From Zoroaster sp. YZ-2022 (taxonomy: Eukaryota; Echinodermata; Asteroidea; Forcipulatida; Zoroasteridae), in assembly GCA_029582265.1 (NCBI GenBank), contig CM055823.1, forward strand, positions 28,235,228 through 28,299,227: a stretch of 64,000 bases of DNA. Reading direction: 5' to 3'. This document shows positions 61,968-64,000 of this stretch, in pieces. The translations under genes and the position numbers were made by a program. A model generated the notes under the pieces. It was given only the letters and a program-made list of their open reading frames with translations. It made no database searches and was not told the DNA's origin. Within the stretch, counting starts at the first letter, position 1; each line of letters opens with the position of its first letter.

Positions 61968-62617
61968 GCCTCCTACTTCTGGTGCCTTTTTCATACAAGT
62001 TGGCCCACCATTTGAAACCATTCGCTTTTGTGGTTTTGAATGGTGAAATAACTGTGTACAGTATTGATTCCCAAATGGTTTGTAATGGTACAAATGTAGG
62101 TCAGCTAATACAAAACCTTGTTTGGATACTTCTAAGTGGTGAATTAATGGACCCTCTATGCCAGTGACATGAGTAAATGGTTTTGAATGACAGGTCTGCT
62201 ATACCCTAAAGACCCTAGTGCCATTTTTAAGTGGTAGATCAATTACTTGTACACTGGCCACCATGTGTTAAAACTCCATAGGGTACTGAGACGATGGATA
62301 GTCCACTTTATCTACATAATGCAGGTTTTGTTTTTCGGCTATGTGAAACCACACCAAGGTGTAATGTATCCACCATTTAAAACCATTTGAATGATAAGCC
62401 ACTGTGTGAAGTACATTCACCATTTGAATCCATTCGGCTATGGAAACACACCAAGGTGTAGTGTAACAACCATTCAAAACCATTTGAATGGATATGAATG
62501 GTAGTTAAGCTTGCTACCAACACTGTTCAAATGGTATCACCAGGTGTGTACAAAACCAATGGGCATTTTGGTAAGTGGAAATTTTGAATGGTTTCAAATG
62601 GTCAAACAGTAGGAGGG
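61968..62617. mobile_element. TTAA element, CCTCCTACTTCTGG family (long form)
   Basis: TTAA 61964-61967 and 62618-62621; right end AGTAGGAGGG. 650 bp, inverse of 59474-60111. Confidence 0.85.
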
Positions 62618-62747
62618 TTAATGTAGGGTTTTCAGTTCGTACGTGCTTGACCGAAGCCCTCCACACGCACAGTGCATCGCCCGCAACAAAAAACATCAAA
62701 ATTTTAAATCAAATTTTTTTTACTACTTTTACCTGTCAAAATCTTAC

Positions 62748-62930
62748 CTGTAATAACTCATTGGAAATCTTATAGTTTCAGCTACATGTATCCAACAATG
62801 TACATAAAATAGCAATCGGAAGTACATGCGAAAGCCTAGGTTTTTATGTTCCGAGATCGGGCGCATTCGGCCCATAAAATTTGCCGCGCTCTGCTGAGGG
62901 CATCCACTTCGGAGCAGTCTCCGCGCCCGA
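62748..62930 (-). promoter_or_regulatory. Candidate ERGIC2 non-coding first exon and promoter
   Basis: A CAG-GTAAGA donor on the minus strand ends an exon at 62748, and an acceptor at 61559-61560 precedes the ATG. Upstream, 62840-62940 is richer in G, C and CpG than its surroundings. The start of transcription is not visible. Confidence 0.45.
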
Positions 62931-62939
62931 GTACATTGT

Positions 62940-63095
62940 GATTGACATGAAAACGGGATTCCCTATTGAGTCAAAGGGCTCCTTTACATACATGTACCCA
63001 TGCTTGCTCGATCTCCATAACTACTCTACAACCGAAGTTACGAAGAGATAAAAAGTAAACACCGTTTTCTCGAGGTGAAATCTTCAAGTTGAAAG
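62940..63095 (+). promoter_or_regulatory. Possible divergent first exon on the plus strand
   Basis: A GAAAG-GTAAGA donor at 63096 follows the CpG-bearing stretch that may also serve ERGIC2. No coding exon is seen to its right, so the gene it might belong to lies outside the window. Speculative. Confidence 0.2.
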
Positions 63096-63099
63096 GTAA

Positions 63100-64000
63100 G
63101 AGTGGTGTCTGAATGAATTTTACATCTCTTTTCTATCATATGTGAAAGTTTTGAGCCGTAATTGTGTTTAGTTTTGAGCGGAGAGTGTATTTTTTACACC
63201 CTTTCAAAAGCTCTTATGAGGGAAACGAGCACGAATGCTGTGCGTGTGTATCACGGTGTGTGTAGGCTGATTCAAAAACTTTGGTGCAATTAGGGATGTA
63301 CACAGTGTAATGGACAGTCGGGCTTCATCGAATGCTGTATACTTGATTAAAATAAAACAAAATTCCTCAAAACCACTCATCCGATTTTCTTGATTTAAAA
63401 ACCATTGTATTTCTTTCATCAAGACCTTTAATTTGATATAAATATTGAGCATTATTGGTTTAGGAAAAAAATTTCACCTGAAAACCCTAATTAATGTTTA
63501 GGCCTAGGGCTACAATCCCGGCCAAAATAGTTGGGACACGTGACAATAAACATACCCTCCCCTGTCCCCCGCTCCCCCCACCAATGTTGTTATCTCCAGC
63601 CGGAGCACAGACCTTGGAATGAGAGCCAACATTGTCAGGGGGCCGGGGGCGGGGGGCCCAGTGAGATTTGACCGGGATTGTCTGAATTCCCTTGTCGTAT
63701 TTGTGAGCGACATGCCCATATTATCCATGCGCTTCTTGTCTGTCTTTGTGAATTGTATTTTATTTCAGTTTTTTATTTTATTTTATTATTACAGTAGTAC
63801 TATTATTTTTTACCTGGAGGGATGTTTGGTTTTGTTTCCCAAACATGAAATGGCATCCAAAGGTTGAATTAAAGAACATTTATTTTGGGGAAAAATAATA
63901 AAATATTATTGCAGATTTACCCTAACGTGTGATAAGTACTGTATACTCAGCGTTTCCGAGTGTTGCGGAGAAAAACACACAATTGCTTTACACGGGTGGG
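63100..64000. other. Flanking DNA without recognised gene
   Basis: No exon is visible. It includes a G/C-rich patch at about 63535-63665, an AT-rich stretch at 63740-63810 and no clear SINE or MITE. It may be intron of a divergent gene or intergenic. Confidence 0.5.

Overview
The window is nuclear DNA from an animal. It holds spliced genes with GT-AG introns, tRNA-derived SINEs and a very high load of short inverted-repeat transposons. Two genes can be read exon by exon. APAF1 (apoptosome scaffold) lies on the plus strand with coding exons from 272 to 36253. ERGIC2 (the Erv41-type ER-Golgi cargo receptor subunit) lies on the minus strand with coding exons from 61540 down to 43913. They converge tail to tail. 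The high similarity of both proteins to vertebrate orthologues and the repeat content suggest a marine invertebrate, most likely a deuterostome (echinoderm, hemichordate or amphioxus type). I cannot fix the species.

APAF1 assembles from 25 coding exons into a 1,247-residue protein, almost exactly the length of the human long isoform: CARD, NB-ARC ATPase with intact P-loop, Walker B and VHD motifs, helical domain, then 15 WD40 units. Each WD unit sits on one exon, nearly all 120-127 nt with phase-0 junctions, and they divide 7 + 8 as in the two beta-propellers. Stop codon 36251-36253 is followed within about 30 nt by a transposon that carries a candidate polyadenylation signal. ERGIC2 assembles from 10 coding exons into a 377-residue protein with two membrane segments and a large luminal domain. 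A probable non-coding first exon ends at 62748, beside a GC-richer stretch that may be a two-way promoter.

Nearly everything else is repeats. (1) More than 20 elements with TTAA target sites begin TTAA-CC(C) and end GGG-TTAA or a decayed form of it (piggyBac-like ends). They fall into over ten families whose interiors are built from different short words. One is nested in another transposon and directly shows the TTAA duplication. (2) A second TTAA group begins AGG(G) and includes two elements carrying broken THAP-domain sequence, consistent with Kolobok-type transposons. (3) hAT-like and Tc1/mariner-like MITEs, including one hAT-like copy with a perfect 8-bp target duplication and a decayed Tc1/mariner transposase C-terminus. 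(4) SINEs with a tRNA-like head and a V-domain joined to several different tails. (5) Minisatellites that arose inside these elements, the largest an array of about 77 units of 44 bp (24891-28262) in APAF1 intron 20.

Layout: 1-272, 5' flank or UTR intron of APAF1; 272-12000, CARD, NB-ARC and helical exons; 11600-36253, WD exons separated by repeat-filled introns; 36254-43912, repeat-only convergent intergenic or 3' UTR space; 43913-61540, ERGIC2; 61541-64000, ERGIC2 5' intron, candidate promoter and start of flanking DNA. I see no bacterial, viral, rRNA or CRISPR sequence.
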